Position numbers and translations under genes: made by a program. The notes beneath the pieces are model-generated. The model made no database searches, was not told where the DNA came from, and worked only from the letters and a program-made list of their open reading frames with translations. A DNA stretch of 64,000 nucleotides from Cognatundibacterium jejuense. GTDB taxonomy: Bacteria > Pseudomonadota > Gammaproteobacteria > Burkholderiales > Burkholderiaceae_D. The DNA is taken from the NCBI RefSeq assembly GCF_014284255.1, contig NZ_JACOFV010000012.1, positions 1-64,000 on the forward strand, given 5' to 3'. Positions 55,877-64,000 of the stretch are shown piece after piece (position 1 is the stretch's first letter; the number at the start of each line of letters is the position of its first letter).

Positions 55877-56545
55877 TTAAGCACCGCGCAACCATTGTAC
55901 GAGCGGCAGAGCGCTTTGATACGCTTTGAGCAAAGTCTGCTTAACCTCATCGCTGCCCAGACCTTGATAAGGGCATTCAGTCCACACCATGAAGTTTTTG
56001 AGCTTCAGGTATTCAATGTGCTTAAGATCGGCGTCATAGCCTTTTGGTGGGCGTTTGAGCTTACCTTCTTCTTGTAGTTCACCAAACGTTTGCTTTAACT
56101 TTTTATCTTTGAGCAGTTTTTCAAAGCCAGCTTCATCATTGATGATTTGTTCACGGATCGCTTTTAAACGGTCAGCAGGCGGCATATATTCGCCGCAGGC
56201 AAAGAATAGTCTGCCGTTGGCATCCAGTTGAAAGTAGTAGGCCGGGCCGCCGCCTTCACTGGGTTTTTTGCGACCGCTAGGCAGAATCGAGGAGGAAAAC
56301 GTGGTTTTGTATGGCGATTTGTCGTGCCCAAAACGCACATCACGATTAATTCGAAACAGCGCTTTTTTAGGTTCGCAGCCGGTAATAGCAGCATCAAATT
56401 TTTGAATACCGGTGATTAGCTCTGTCACCAGTTGCAAAAATTCGGCACGCAAAATATCGTAACGTGGTTTGTTCATCACAAACCACGCACGATTATTGTT
56501 TTCGGATAGCTCCGACAAGAACGCTTGCAGATCAATCAGATGCAT
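55877..56545 (-). CDS. DUF2461-family protein
   Basis: A 222-residue protein of the DUF2461/TIGR02453 family. Its hallmarks are NNRAWFVMNKPRYDILRAEFLQLVTELI, the RINRDVRFGHDKSPYKTTFSSSI stretch in the middle, and YYFQLDANGRLFFACGEYMPP. The family is widespread in bacteria and fungi but has no established activity. It lies 6 bases after the degS-like gene on the same strand, so the two are likely cotranscribed. Confidence 0.88.
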   Translation of the reverse strand: MHLIDLQAFLSELSENNNRAWFVMNKPRYDILRAEFLQLVTELITGIQKFDAAITGCEPKKALFRINRDVRFGHDKSPYKTTFSSSILPSGRKKPSEGGGPAYYFQLDANGRLFFACGEYMPPADRLKAIREQIINDEAGFEKLLKDKKLKQTFGELQEEGKLKRPPKGYDADLKHIEYLKLKNFMVWTECPYQGLGSDEVKQTLLKAYQSALPLVQWLRGA

Positions 56546-56551
56546 TTTGTT

Positions 56552-57715
56552 TTATTCTTCACGACGTGATGGTGGACGTTTGCCTATCAATACTTGCAAG
56601 GTAGGTTCTTGATTGTTTCTTAAAACAGTAATTTTGGCTTTATTGCCAGGCGTGAGTTGCGCCACTAAATTAAACATCTCCAGCGTTCCATTGACCGGCT
56701 TACCATCGATGGAGACCAGAATGTCACCAGGCTTCATGCCTGCTTTATCTGCTGGGCCACCACGGATTACGCCAGCGATGATCGCGCCAGATTTTTGTTT
56801 GATGCCAAAACTTTCAGCTAATTCAGGCGTGATTTCCTGTGGTTCTACACCGATCCAGCCGCGTACCACCTGACCCTGGCTAATGATCGATTCCATCACC
56901 GATTTCACCGTGGAAATCGGTGTTGCAAAGCCTATGCCTACCGAGCCACCTGTTTGTGAATAAATTGCGGTATTGATGCCGAGTAAGTTACCGTTAATAT
57001 CGACCAAAGCACCACCCGAGTTACCAGGATTGATCGCTGCATCTGTCTGAATAAAATTCTGAAACGCATTTTCAGTCAGATTGTTACGTCCTAACGCTGA
57101 AACTATACCCATCGTCACGGTCTGACCGACGCCAAATGGGTTACCGATGGCAAGAACCACATCGCCGACCTGGGCGTCGTCAGGATGCCCCAGAGTGATT
57201 GCTGGCAGATCAGGAAGATTAATTTTGATGACTGCCAGATCAGTTTCCGGATCCGTTCCGACGACTTTTGCTGCCGCTGAACGTCCGTCGGCGAGGGCAA
57301 CATCAATTTCATCTGCGGATTCAACCACATGGTTGTTGGTCAGGATATAGCCTTCCGAGCTGACAATGACCCCCGAGCCCAGACTGGACTGGCGTTCTGA
57401 TTTCTGACCTTGGTCGCCGAAAAAGCGTCGTAGACTAGGATCATTCAATAACGGGTTGCGCGAACGCTGGACTTCTTTTGAAGTGTAGATATTCACCACG
57501 GAAGGCATCGCTTTTTGTGCTGCCTTGCGATAACTACTTTGCGCTGCAATGTTGTTTGCAGGCGCTTCTTTGAGGTTTAGAGTGGGTGACAGGCCTGGCA
57601 CGTGACTATTATTCAAGGCATTATTGGCCCAGTCAGGTTTGAGGGTGGTTAAAATAAACCAGATCGCCAGACCAACTGTCACAGTCTGGGCAAATAATAA
57701 CCAAAGACGTCGCAT
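56552..57715 (-). CDS. DegS-like membrane-anchored serine endoprotease
   Basis: A 387-residue HtrA-family protease. The N-terminus (LWLLFAQTVTVGLAIWFIL) is an uncleaved membrane anchor, and there is only one PDZ domain (about residues 285-375), both features of DegS rather than DegP. The catalytic triad is visible as His 129 (TNNHVV), Asp 159 (ETDLAVIK) and Ser 233 (GNSGGAL). It acts in the periplasm on misfolded envelope proteins or an anti-sigma factor. It starts divergent from the Nif3-like gene, only 7 bases between starts, so the promoters overlap. Confidence 0.9.
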   Translation of the reverse strand: MRRLWLLFAQTVTVGLAIWFILTTLKPDWANNALNNSHVPGLSPTLNLKEAPANNIAAQSSYRKAAQKAMPSVVNIYTSKEVQRSRNPLLNDPSLRRFFGDQGQKSERQSSLGSGVIVSSEGYILTNNHVVESADEIDVALADGRSAAAKVVGTDPETDLAVIKINLPDLPAITLGHPDDAQVGDVVLAIGNPFGVGQTVTMGIVSALGRNNLTENAFQNFIQTDAAINPGNSGGALVDINGNLLGINTAIYSQTGGSVGIGFATPISTVKSVMESIISQGQVVRGWIGVEPQEITPELAESFGIKQKSGAIIAGVIRGGPADKAGMKPGDILVSIDGKPVNGTLEMFNLVAQLTPGNKAKITVLRNNQEPTLQVLIGKRPPSRREE

Positions 57716-57722
57716 AAGGTGA

Positions 57723-58493
57723 ATGATGAGTAAAAAATTGGTAAATAGGGATCAACTTGCAAAATTTCTAGAGTTGGAATTGCAAGTAACACGTGTCCGT
57801 GATTATTGCCCAAATGGCTTGCAGGTGGAAGGGCGAAATGAGATTAGCTGTATTGTGACTGGCGTTACTGCCAGTATTGCCTTGCTCGAAGCCGCCATTG
57901 AACTGCGTGCCGATGCCATTATGGTACATCATGGTTACTTTTGGCGCGGCGAGGATATGCGCGTCATTGGTCACAAGCAACGTCGCCTCAAGCTCTTATT
58001 GCAAAACGATATTTCCTTATTTGGTTATCACTTGCCATTAGATATGCATCCGCGGATCGGTAACAATGCACAACTTGCGCAGGTTTTAGGTTTGCGTGCC
58101 ACGGGACGTTTTGGTGAGGATGACCTGGGATGGCTCGGGGAAATTGAGGCGCCGGGGATGGTAACGATGGCAGATCTGGCAGACCATGTCGCTTTAAGTC
58201 TGGGCAGAAAACCTTTGTTGATTGGTGATGGTGCACAAAAAATAGGCAAAATAGCGTGGTGTACCGGTGCTGCACATAACATGTTAGATCAGGCAATTAC
58301 TGCTGGTGCCAGTGTGTACCTCAGTGGGGAAATTTCTGAACCTACTGTACATCTCGCGCGTGAAGCGAGTGTTGCCTACCTCGCTTGTGGTCATCATGCG
58401 ACAGAGCGTTATGGGATCAAGGCGCTGGGGGAGTTGGTTGCGCAAGAGTTTGGCATCGAACACCATTTCATTGATATCGATAATCCAGTCTGA
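57723..58493 (+). CDS. Nif3-like dinuclear metal-centre protein
   Basis: A 256-residue protein of the Nif3/YbgI family, which forms a hexameric ring with two metal ions per subunit. The metal ligands are in MVHHGYFWRGE near residue 66, YHLPLDMHPRIGNNAQLAQ near 102-120, and the C-terminal GHHATERYGIKALGE near 222. The exact function is unsettled, with GTP cyclohydrolase I type 2 or DNA-related roles proposed. An ATG next to the annotated start (57726) is an alternative. It is divergent from the degS-like gene. Confidence 0.9.
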   Translation: MMSKKLVNRDQLAKFLELELQVTRVRDYCPNGLQVEGRNEISCIVTGVTASIALLEAAIELRADAIMVHHGYFWRGEDMRVIGHKQRRLKLLLQNDISLFGYHLPLDMHPRIGNNAQLAQVLGLRATGRFGEDDLGWLGEIEAPGMVTMADLADHVALSLGRKPLLIGDGAQKIGKIAWCTGAAHNMLDQAITAGASVYLSGEISEPTVHLAREASVAYLACGHHATERYGIKALGELVAQEFGIEHHFIDIDNPV

Positions 58494-58559
58494 TGTCTGG
58501 TTTGCAGCCATTGAATCGGGTGAATCAGTGGCTGCTCCTGGTAAGAATGCAGTGCGACT

Positions 58560-58979
58560 TTATTTTTTCAGGGAATCTCGAATTTCTCTGAGTAAGATGA
58601 CGTCTTCTGGTGTTGGCGCTGGTGCAGGCGCGGGTGCTGGTTCTTCATTACGCAGTTTATTGACCAGTCTGACCATTTGAAAAATCACAAAAGCCAGGAT
58701 AATAAAATTGACCGTTACGGTAATGAAATTACCATACGCCAAGACGCCACCGGCTTTTTTAGCTTCAATCAAAGTCAGTTGTGCGCTTTGACCATTCAGT
58801 GGCAGGTAGTAGTTGGAAAAATCCAGGCCGCCAAATAATTTACCAATAACAGGCATGACAACGTCGCCGACTAAAGAGTCAACAATTTTGCCAAATGCAC
58901 CGCCGATGATGACACCCACAGCCAAATCGACTACATTTCCCTTTGTGGCAAAGGTTTTGAATTCTTGCATCATGCTCAT
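58560..58979 (-). CDS. mscL: Large-conductance mechanosensitive channel
   Basis: A 139-residue channel of the MscL family. [40 protein letters not shown] is the N-terminal helix and first membrane helix, with a periplasmic loop and second membrane helix ([26 protein letters not shown]). The C-terminal helical bundle carries an AP-repeat linker (PAPAPAPAP) before [11 protein letters not shown]. It opens under membrane tension to release solutes. It is convergent with the Nif3-like gene. Confidence 0.95.
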   Translation of the reverse strand: MSMMQEFKTFATKGNVVDLAVGVIIGGAFGKIVDSLVGDVVMPVIGKLFGGLDFSNYYLPLNGQSAQLTLIEAKKAGGVLAYGNFITVTVNFIILAFVIFQMVRLVNKLRNEEPAPAPAPAPTPEDVILLREIRDSLKK

Positions 58980-59298
58980 TGATGGTCTCCGTAAAAATTA
59001 ATGGCAAATGTGCCGTTCGATCAATTGTCCATATTTTAATGCGCAAATCGTTGAATTTGCCGCTATAGTTTGTCAATTATCTTTACAGAAAATCACTGAT
59101 TTTTCACATTTAGCACATAAAATCACGTGCCAATATGAACTATGTCAAATAGTGACGGTTTTGTAAAAATAAAGGGAAAGTGTTGCTGTTTTGGGTAGTA
59201 TTTGCTTTAAAACCATATCTCGCTACTTTATAATTTAATGTTGCTAGATGCGGGTTTGAACTTCATCAAGTTTCGATTTTTGACAGATTGGGGTTGGT
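58980..59298 (+). promoter_or_regulatory. Upstream region of the petABC operon
   Basis: About 320 bases with no gene. TATAAT at 59229-59234 is a good -10 box. The best -35 at the correct 17-base distance is weak (TTTAAA at 59206-59211), while TTGCTT at 59202-59207 is better in sequence but 21 bases away. The rest holds the leftward promoter of mscL. Confidence 0.4.
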
Positions 59299-59913
59299 AT
59301 GAGTAATGAAAAGCAGGTCGATTCCGGCCGTCGCGGTTTGCTCGTCGCCACTTGCGCGGCGGGTGGTGTGGCAGGATTGGCAACGGCTGGGGCGCTAGTC
59401 AGCACTTTCCAGCCATCAGAGCGTGCAAAAGCAGCTGGCGCTCCGGTGGAAGTAGATATCTCCGCTCTAAAGCCAGGTGAAATGACCACTGTTGAGTGGC
59501 GTGGTAAACCTGTATGGATTTTAAAACGGACGCCAGAAATGTTGGCCAGTCTGCCAAAAACAGAAGATAAGGTGGCTGATCCAGAGTCTAAAAAACCTTA
59601 CACCATGGAGTTACCTGAGTATTGCGATAAGCAAACCCGTTCGCGTAAAGAGCACTCAGATTTGTTAATTGCCGTAGGTATTTGTTCTCACCTCGGTTGC
59701 TCGCCTAGTTCAAAATTCCAAGCCGGCGCACAACCTTCGCTGCCAGATGACTGGCAAGGTGGTTTTTTGTGCCCATGCCACGGTTCGACTTTCGATCTGG
59801 CCGGTCGTGTGTATAAAAACAAACCAGCACCGCAAAATCTGGATGTGCCACGTCACATGTTTTTATCGGATACCAAAATTATCATCGGTAAAGATGAGAA
59901 AGGCGAGGCGTAA
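59299..59913 (+). CDS. petA: Cytochrome bc1 Rieske iron-sulfur subunit
   Basis: A 204-residue Rieske protein. It starts with a twin-arginine signal-anchor (DSGRRGLLVATCAAGGVAGLATAG), so it depends on the Tat system encoded about 4 kb upstream. The [2Fe-2S] cluster ligands are Cys 129 and His 131 in CSHLGC and Cys 158 and His 161 in CPCHGS, with the disulfide Cys 134 and Cys 160. It passes electrons from ubiquinol to cytochrome c1. It lies just before petB in the operon. Confidence 0.96.
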   Translation: MSNEKQVDSGRRGLLVATCAAGGVAGLATAGALVSTFQPSERAKAAGAPVEVDISALKPGEMTTVEWRGKPVWILKRTPEMLASLPKTEDKVADPESKKPYTMELPEYCDKQTRSRKEHSDLLIAVGICSHLGCSPSSKFQAGAQPSLPDDWQGGFLCPCHGSTFDLAGRVYKNKPAPQNLDVPRHMFLSDTKIIIGKDEKGEA

Positions 59914-59915
59914 TC

Positions 59916-61325
59916 ATGGCGTTTGTTGAAAAAAAGCTTCCAGCTGATGCACCCGTTGTCGATAAAGCCCTTAATTGGGTCGACTCCCGTTTTCCACTGA
60001 CTAAACTGTGGAACGATCAATGGGGTAAATACTACGCACCTAAGAATTTTAATTTCTGGTACATCTTTGGCTCACTGGCCATGTTGGTGTTGGTCATTCA
60101 GATCGTTACCGGTATTTTCCTGGTCATGCACTACAAGCCTGATGCAACATTGGCTTTCGCATCGGTTGAATACATCATGCGTGACGTGCCTTGGGGTTGG
60201 TTAGTGCGCTACATGCACTCGACTGGCGCCTCGGCCTTCTTCATCGTGATTTATCTGCATATGGCACGTGCATTTATGTATGGCTCTTATCGCAAACCAC
60301 GTGAGTTGATCTGGTTGTTTGGCTTCGCGATTTTCTTGTGCCTGATGGCTGAAGCCTTCTTCGGTTACTTGTTGCCTTGGGGTCAGATGTCATACTGGGG
60401 TGCGCAGGTTATCGTTAACTTGTTTGGTGCGATTCCATTCATTGGCCCAGATCTGTCTTTGTGGATCCGTGGTGACTATGTTGTTTCTGATGCGACACTG
60501 AACCGTTTCTTCTCGTTCCACGTGATTGCCATTCCTTTGGTATTGCTGGGTCTGGTTGCCGCGCATCTGATCGCTTTGCATGAAGTGGGTTCGAACAATC
60601 CAGACGGTATTGAGATCAAAGAAAACTTAGGCCCTGATGGTCATCCTGTTGATGGTGTTCCTTCACATCCTTACTACACTTTCCACGATATTTTTGGCGT
60701 GACAGTGTTCCTGACCTTGTTCAGTGCTGTGATCTTCTTTGCGCCAGAAATGGGCGGTTACTTCCTGGAATACAATAACTTTATTCCGGCAGACTCACTG
60801 AAGACCCCTCCACACATTGCGCCGACCTGGTACTTCACGCCGTTCTACTCGATTTTGCGTGCCACCACTTCAGAGTTTTTGTTCGTAGCGCAGGCTGGTA
60901 TTGCGGCCTACGTAGCATTGATCTACCTGACTACAAAATTACCGCAGACCATCAAATTTGCGATAGCTGGCTTGGGGTTGGTCGTGATAGCAGGCATGAT
61001 GCCTGGCGCATTGGATGCGAAATTCTGGGGTGTGGTGTTGTTTGGTGGCTCCGTCGTTATCCTGGCCTTCTTGCCTTGGATTGATCTGTCACCAGTAAAA
61101 TCCATACGCTATCGTCCTGATTGGCACAAATTGGTGTATATCGTATTTGCGATTACTTTCGTGACTCTCGGTTATCTGGGGGTACAACCACCATCACCAA
61201 TTCGTGAACGTATCTCTCAGGTTTGCGCAGTCATCTACTTCAGCTTCTTCCTGTTGATGCCTTGGTGGAGTGCGATGGGTACCTTTAAAACAGTACCGAA
61301 GCGTGTAACTTTTACGCCACATTGA
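59916..61325 (+). CDS. petB: Cytochrome bc1 cytochrome b subunit
   Basis: A 469-residue cytochrome b with about nine helices. Heme-ligand His pairs are seen in the second and fourth helices (LVRYMHSTGASAFFIVIYLHMARA and FFSFHVIAIPLVLLGLVAAHLIALHEVGSNNPDG). The quinol-oxidation site motif is in PPHIAPTWYFTPFYSILR, the alternative form of the PEWY segment. It begins 2 bases after the petA stop. The C-terminal part includes an extra helix pair, typical of betaproteobacteria. Confidence 0.96.
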   Translation: MAFVEKKLPADAPVVDKALNWVDSRFPLTKLWNDQWGKYYAPKNFNFWYIFGSLAMLVLVIQIVTGIFLVMHYKPDATLAFASVEYIMRDVPWGWLVRYMHSTGASAFFIVIYLHMARAFMYGSYRKPRELIWLFGFAIFLCLMAEAFFGYLLPWGQMSYWGAQVIVNLFGAIPFIGPDLSLWIRGDYVVSDATLNRFFSFHVIAIPLVLLGLVAAHLIALHEVGSNNPDGIEIKENLGPDGHPVDGVPSHPYYTFHDIFGVTVFLTLFSAVIFFAPEMGGYFLEYNNFIPADSLKTPPHIAPTWYFTPFYSILRATTSEFLFVAQAGIAAYVALIYLTTKLPQTIKFAIAGLGLVVIAGMMPGALDAKFWGVVLFGGSVVILAFLPWIDLSPVKSIRYRPDWHKLVYIVFAITFVTLGYLGVQPPSPIRERISQVCAVIYFSFFLLMPWWSAMGTFKTVPKRVTFTPH

Positions 61326-61350
61326 GCAAATTAAGCGAGGAAGAATAAGC

Positions 61351-62115
61351 ATGAAATTACTTAAAAAACTGATCGCGACTCTGGCTTTCGTTCCGGCTTT
61401 GGTGATGGCAAATGAAGGAGGTTTTCCTTTAGATCACGCACCGGATCGATCCACAGATATGGCTGCTTTACAAAATGGCGCTAAATTGTTTATCAATTAT
61501 TGCTTGAACTGCCATTCTGCTTCAGCGATGCGTTACAACCGTCTGCGTGACATTGGCTTGACTGAAGATCAAATCAAAACCAATTTGTTGTTCACTGGTG
61601 AAAAAGTCGGTGATCTGATGAAAACCACCATGGCACCGAAAGATGCCAAGGCCTGGTTTGGTGCGGTTCCACCAGATTTGTCAGTGATCGCCCGTGCCAA
61701 AGCATCAGAAGCAGGCTCCGGTGCCGACTGGCTCTACACTTATCTGCGTACTTACTACAAAGACGAGTCTCGTCCGACTGGCTGGAATAACATGGTCTTC
61801 CCTAACGTTGGCATGCCGCATGTGTTGTGGCAATTGCAAGGTGTTCGTACCGCAAAGTTTGTCGAAGAGAAAGATCCGCATGATGAATCTAAGTCTGTTC
61901 ACAAGTTTGACGGCTTCGAAAAAGTTTCCGATGGGACATTAACTACAGCAGAATATGACAACGCAGTGGGTGATCTGGTAGCATATCTACAGTGGATGGG
62001 TGAACCAGCACAATCAACTCGCAAGCGTTTAGGTGCTATAGTTGTGATATTCATGGCGTTTTTAGCGACACTTGCATGGCGTTTGAATGCGTCCTACTGG
62101 AAGGAAGTTAAGTAA
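61351..62115 (+). CDS. petC: Cytochrome bc1 cytochrome c1 subunit
   Basis: A 254-residue protein with a cleavable signal (cut after VMA near residue 20), one heme-c attachment motif CLNCH (Cys 51, Cys 54, His 55), and a C-terminal membrane anchor (LGAIVVIFMAFLATLAWRLNA). The axial Met is likely in the MGEP segment near residue 210 or in GMPHVLWQ. It passes electrons to soluble cytochrome c. Two hairpins follow it before sspA. Confidence 0.95.
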   Translation: MKLLKKLIATLAFVPALVMANEGGFPLDHAPDRSTDMAALQNGAKLFINYCLNCHSASAMRYNRLRDIGLTEDQIKTNLLFTGEKVGDLMKTTMAPKDAKAWFGAVPPDLSVIARAKASEAGSGADWLYTYLRTYYKDESRPTGWNNMVFPNVGMPHVLWQLQGVRTAKFVEEKDPHDESKSVHKFDGFEKVSDGTLTTAEYDNAVGDLVAYLQWMGEPAQSTRKRLGAIVVIFMAFLATLAWRLNASYWKEVK

Positions 62116-62170
62116 AAGCAATGTTTCTGTCTTGCGAAATGAGTTAAATAACAAGTCAGAATTTTCTCAG

Positions 62171-62245
62171 ATCGCCCGTTTTTCTCCGTCGTAAACGGGC
62201 GAGTAATCCCTAGGGTGAGGTGCGCAAAATTGGCACCTCGCCCTG
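62171..62245 (+). terminator. Two consecutive hairpins between petC and sspA
   Basis: First hairpin: TCGCCCGTTT with AAACGGGCGA (about 62171-62201). Second: AGGGTGAGGTGC with GCACCTCGCCCT (about 62212-62244), followed by GATCGTTTTT. Either the second alone or both end the pet operon; a role in the 5' region of sspA is also possible. Confidence 0.65.
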
Positions 62246-62268
62246 ATCGTTTTTAAGGAACTATAAAA

Positions 62269-62880
62269 ATGATGGTTCTCTACTCGGGCACAACTTGCCC
62301 ATTTTCTCAACGCTGCCGTTTGGTATTGTTTGAAAAAGGTATGGATTTTGAAATCCGTGATGTTGATTTATTCAACAAACCTGAAGATATTTCGACCATG
62401 AATCCATATGGTCAGGTGCCAATTTTGGTTGAACGCGAATTGATATTGTATGAATCCAATATTATCAATGAATACATTGACGAGCGTTTCCCACATCCAC
62501 AATTGATGCCTGCTGATCCATTGCAACGCGCACGTGCACGTTTGATGCTGTTCAATTTTGAAAAAGAATTGTTCGTTCACGTTCATACTTTAGAAAACGA
62601 CAAAAATACCAGCTCCGCGAAGGTTCAGGACAAAGCACGCGCAGAAATTCGTGATCGTCTGACACAATTAGCGCCTTTGTTCATCAAGAACAAATACATG
62701 CTGGGTGATGAGTTCTCTATGTTAGACGTGGCGGTTGCGCCGTTGTTATGGCGTTTGGATCACTACGGTATTGAGTTGTCTAAAACAGCAGCACCTATCA
62801 TGAAGTACGCAGAACGTATTTTCTCCCGTCCTGCTTACATCGAAGCATTGACGCCATCTGAAAAAGTAATGCGTCGTTAA
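62269..62880 (+). CDS. sspA: Stringent starvation protein A
   Basis: A 203-residue RNA polymerase-associated protein with a glutathione-transferase fold but no enzymatic activity in characterised members. The N-terminus MMVLYSGTTCPFSQRCRLVLFEKGMDFEIRDVDLFNKPEDI is characteristic, as is the thioredoxin-fold PYGQVPILVERELILYESNIINEYIDERFPHP. It is a global regulator of stationary phase in enteric bacteria. It precedes sspB, as is usual. Confidence 0.93.
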   Translation: MMVLYSGTTCPFSQRCRLVLFEKGMDFEIRDVDLFNKPEDISTMNPYGQVPILVERELILYESNIINEYIDERFPHPQLMPADPLQRARARLMLFNFEKELFVHVHTLENDKNTSSAKVQDKARAEIRDRLTQLAPLFIKNKYMLGDEFSMLDVAVAPLLWRLDHYGIELSKTAAPIMKYAERIFSRPAYIEALTPSEKVMRR

Positions 62881-62926
62881 TCTGCTTGTTTAAATGAGCA
62901 GATTGATCCTTGCAGGTCATAGCACG

Positions 62927-62954
62927 AGGCTGACTAGTTGCATCAGGTCAGCCT
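62927..62954 (+). terminator. Hairpin terminator between sspA and sspB
   Basis: AGGCTGAC with GTCAGCCT around a 12-base loop, followed by TGTTGTTTT. It should be a weak or partial terminator in the 130-base sspA-sspB gap. Confidence 0.55.
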
Positions 62955-63010
62955 TGTTGTTTTCTGAACTGCAATCTATGCTTAATTATTTATACGTTTG
63001 AGTATCTCTT

Positions 63011-63490
63011 ATGCAAGAAACATCTACTAAGCCCTATTTCATGCGTGCCATTTACGAATGGTGCACAGATAACGGCTACACCCCCTACATGGCAGTCAAA
63101 GTTGGTGGTGCAGCGCAAGTACCGATGGAATTTGTACGCAATGGCGAAATTGTCCTCAATATCAGCTTTGGTGCCACCAGCGGCCTCAAAATGGATAATG
63201 AAGCAGTGACATTCAAAGCCCGCTTCGGTGGTGTTTCGCGCGAAATCTATGTACCTGTCGCCAACGTGATCGCGGTCTACGCCAGCGAAAATGGCCAGGG
63301 TATGGCATTTGAACTGGAACTCGGCGAACCCGTTTCCGAAGAGGAAGATACCCCGCCGCCAGTCGAAGAAAAGACCAAACCTAGCCTTGGTTTAGCCGCC
63401 GTAAGTTCCGGTTCTGGCAGTGTCACAAATACAAATTCTGAAAAAGATCAAAAAAAATCAGAAAAGCCCTCGCTAAAAATAATAAAGTAG
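63011..63490 (+). CDS. sspB: Stringent starvation protein B, ClpXP adaptor
   Basis: A 159-residue adaptor that delivers ssrA-tagged proteins to ClpXP. The SspB fold is recognised by KPYFMRAIYEWCTDNGYTPYMAVKV, VPMEFVRNGEIVLNIS and the beta-rich FKARFGGVSREIYVPVANVIAVYASENGQGM. The C-terminal tail is long and charged (EEDTPPPVEEKTKPS) and ends in a lysine/Leu-rich SLKIIK that should be the ClpX-binding peptide. It sits at the edge of the tRNA. Confidence 0.93.
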   Translation: MQETSTKPYFMRAIYEWCTDNGYTPYMAVKVGGAAQVPMEFVRNGEIVLNISFGATSGLKMDNEAVTFKARFGGVSREIYVPVANVIAVYASENGQGMAFELELGEPVSEEEDTPPPVEEKTKPSLGLAAVSSGSGSVTNTNSEKDQKKSEKPSLKIIK

Positions 63491-63548
63491 ACTATAATCT
63501 TGGTCTTCGGAAGTGCTTGAGCAATCAAGTGCAGACGATAAGATTTCC

Positions 63549-63624
63549 GCCGGCTTAGCTCACTTGGTAGAGCAGTTGACTTGTAATCATCAGGTAGCCA
63601 GTTCGATTCCGGCAGCCGGCACCA
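63549..63624 (+). tRNA. tRNA-Thr (TGT anticodon)
   Basis: A 76-base cloverleaf with encoded CCA end. The acceptor stem GCCGGCT pairs fully with AGCCGGC. The D arm is GCTC...GAGC, and the anticodon loop CTTGTAA contains TGT. The T loop is TTCGATT. Two mismatches are seen, a T:T in the anticodon stem and an A:C in the T stem, which may be tolerated or hint at decay. The gene is the likely attachment site for the integrated element whose integrase remnant follows. Confidence 0.92.
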
Positions 63625-63632
63625 GTAAGACT

Positions 63633-63662
63633 AAGGGCTCACAGCAATGTGAGCCCTTTTTT
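63633..63662 (+). terminator. Rho-independent terminator after tRNA-Thr
   Basis: AAGGGCTCAC pairs with GTGAGCCCTT around a 6-base loop, and the T run continues to 63662. It ends the tRNA transcript 8 bases past the CCA. Confidence 0.92.
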
Positions 63663-63675
63663 ATTTCCGAAACTG

Positions 63676-63855
63676 TCAACCAAGTGTCAACCGAGAAAGC
63701 GGGTTTAATACCCTAACTTCTTGAAGATGCTCTGGGCTTAGGTGCGCATATATCATTGTCGTTTTCAAATCTCTATGGCCTAAGACTTTCTGCAAGGTCA
63801 AAATATTCCCTCCATTCATTACGAAGTGACTAGCAAAAGTGTGCCGAAGCACATG
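63676..63855 (-). pseudogene. Tyrosine recombinase (phage-type integrase) C-terminal remnant
   Basis: The minus strand reads HVLRHTFASHFVMNGGN, LQKVLGHRDLKTTMIYAHLS and EHLQEVRVLNPLSRL before its stop at 63676-63678. This contains three of the catalytic positions (HxLR, GH and the nucleophile Tyr of MIYAHL). A TAA codon stands immediately before the HVLRH motif at 63856-63858, and the sequence further upstream is AT-rich and unrelated. Therefore only about 60 residues of a normal 330-400-residue integrase remain. Next to a tRNA gene, this is the scar of an integrative element. Confidence 0.85.
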
Positions 63856-63987
63856 TTATAGCGTTCTTTGGACAAGTTTATTTGCGAAATAATTATAGAA
63901 AAACTTTTACTAATTCAAATAAAAAGATTTAACTTTTTTGCATATAATTAATTTACCTTAATATGAAAAATTAGGCTAAGGAGCTCA

Positions 63988-64000
63988 ATGCTTACGCCCG
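63988..64000 (+). CDS. Start of a gene running off the window
   Basis: ATG at 63988 is preceded by AAGGAG at 63977-63982, with good spacing. Only four codons and one base (MLTP) are available. TATAAT at 63943-63948 is a plausible -10 box in the AT-rich sequence upstream. The gene is just inside the suspected island and its product cannot be named. Confidence 0.5.

Noticed and set aside
63513..63716. 67-codon frame spanning the tRNA-Thr gene
   Set aside because: It is an accidental reading through a structural RNA and its terminator.

Overview
The window looks like a chromosomal segment from a betaproteobacterium of the order Burkholderiales, probably in or near the Oxalobacteraceae. The main reasons are the order and content of the housekeeping half: gltBD, then mlaFEDACB, an ABC-2 exporter pair, a bolA-like gene, murA, hisGD-hisCBHAFIE, hinT, tatABC, a degS-like protease, a Nif3-like gene, mscL, petABC, sspAB. 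The assignment rests on gene order and protein resemblance recognised by eye; no search was run.

Layout. Bases 1 to about 11,600 are an accessory region littered with insertion-sequence debris. It holds the end of an IS256-type element, one truncated and two apparently complete IS6-type elements, and a lone IS6-type terminal repeat. Between them lie a broken hipBA-like toxin-antitoxin pair, an intact YjjJ/HipA-like kinase whose last codons and stop are supplied by the IS6 end, a two-gene unit of a tiny exported Cys peptide and a 251-residue orphan, an exported-protein gene cut after its signal peptide by IS6, a SnoaL-like protein with an AraC regulator, and two tandem copies of an exported 182-residue protein.

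Bases 11,617-20,074 carry a P-type ATPase and a four-gene tripartite efflux operon (outer-membrane factor, adaptor, ATPase, MacB-like permease) divergent from a lipoprotein hydrolase. The promoter and gene starts between the outer-membrane factor and the hydrolase are duplicated, in decayed form and direct orientation, at 8,986-9,540. The ATPase, the tandem paralogues and most of the efflux operon therefore lie between direct repeats about 9.8 kb apart.

Bases 20,481-31,863 are a mixed region of single genes: an acyltransferase, a DUF4336 protein with a divergent TetR regulator and two clear palindromes, a repeat lipoprotein, a uracil-DNA glycosylase-like protein, a YHS protein, an AhpD-like protein with a divergent AraC regulator, an orphan PhnD-type binding protein, a chemoreceptor with a possible sigma-28 promoter, and a REP-associated tyrosine transposase.

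Bases 32,061-63,490 are conserved core: glutamate synthase, the Mla phospholipid transport system, histidine biosynthesis interrupted by an orphan DNA methyltransferase gene between hisD and hisC, Tat translocation, envelope protease, MscL, cytochrome bc1 (whose Rieske subunit has a Tat-type twin-arginine signal) and the stringent starvation proteins. The window closes with a tRNA-Thr(TGT), a strong terminator and the C-terminal remnant of a tyrosine integrase, which marks an island insertion site, followed by the first codons of a gene running off the end.
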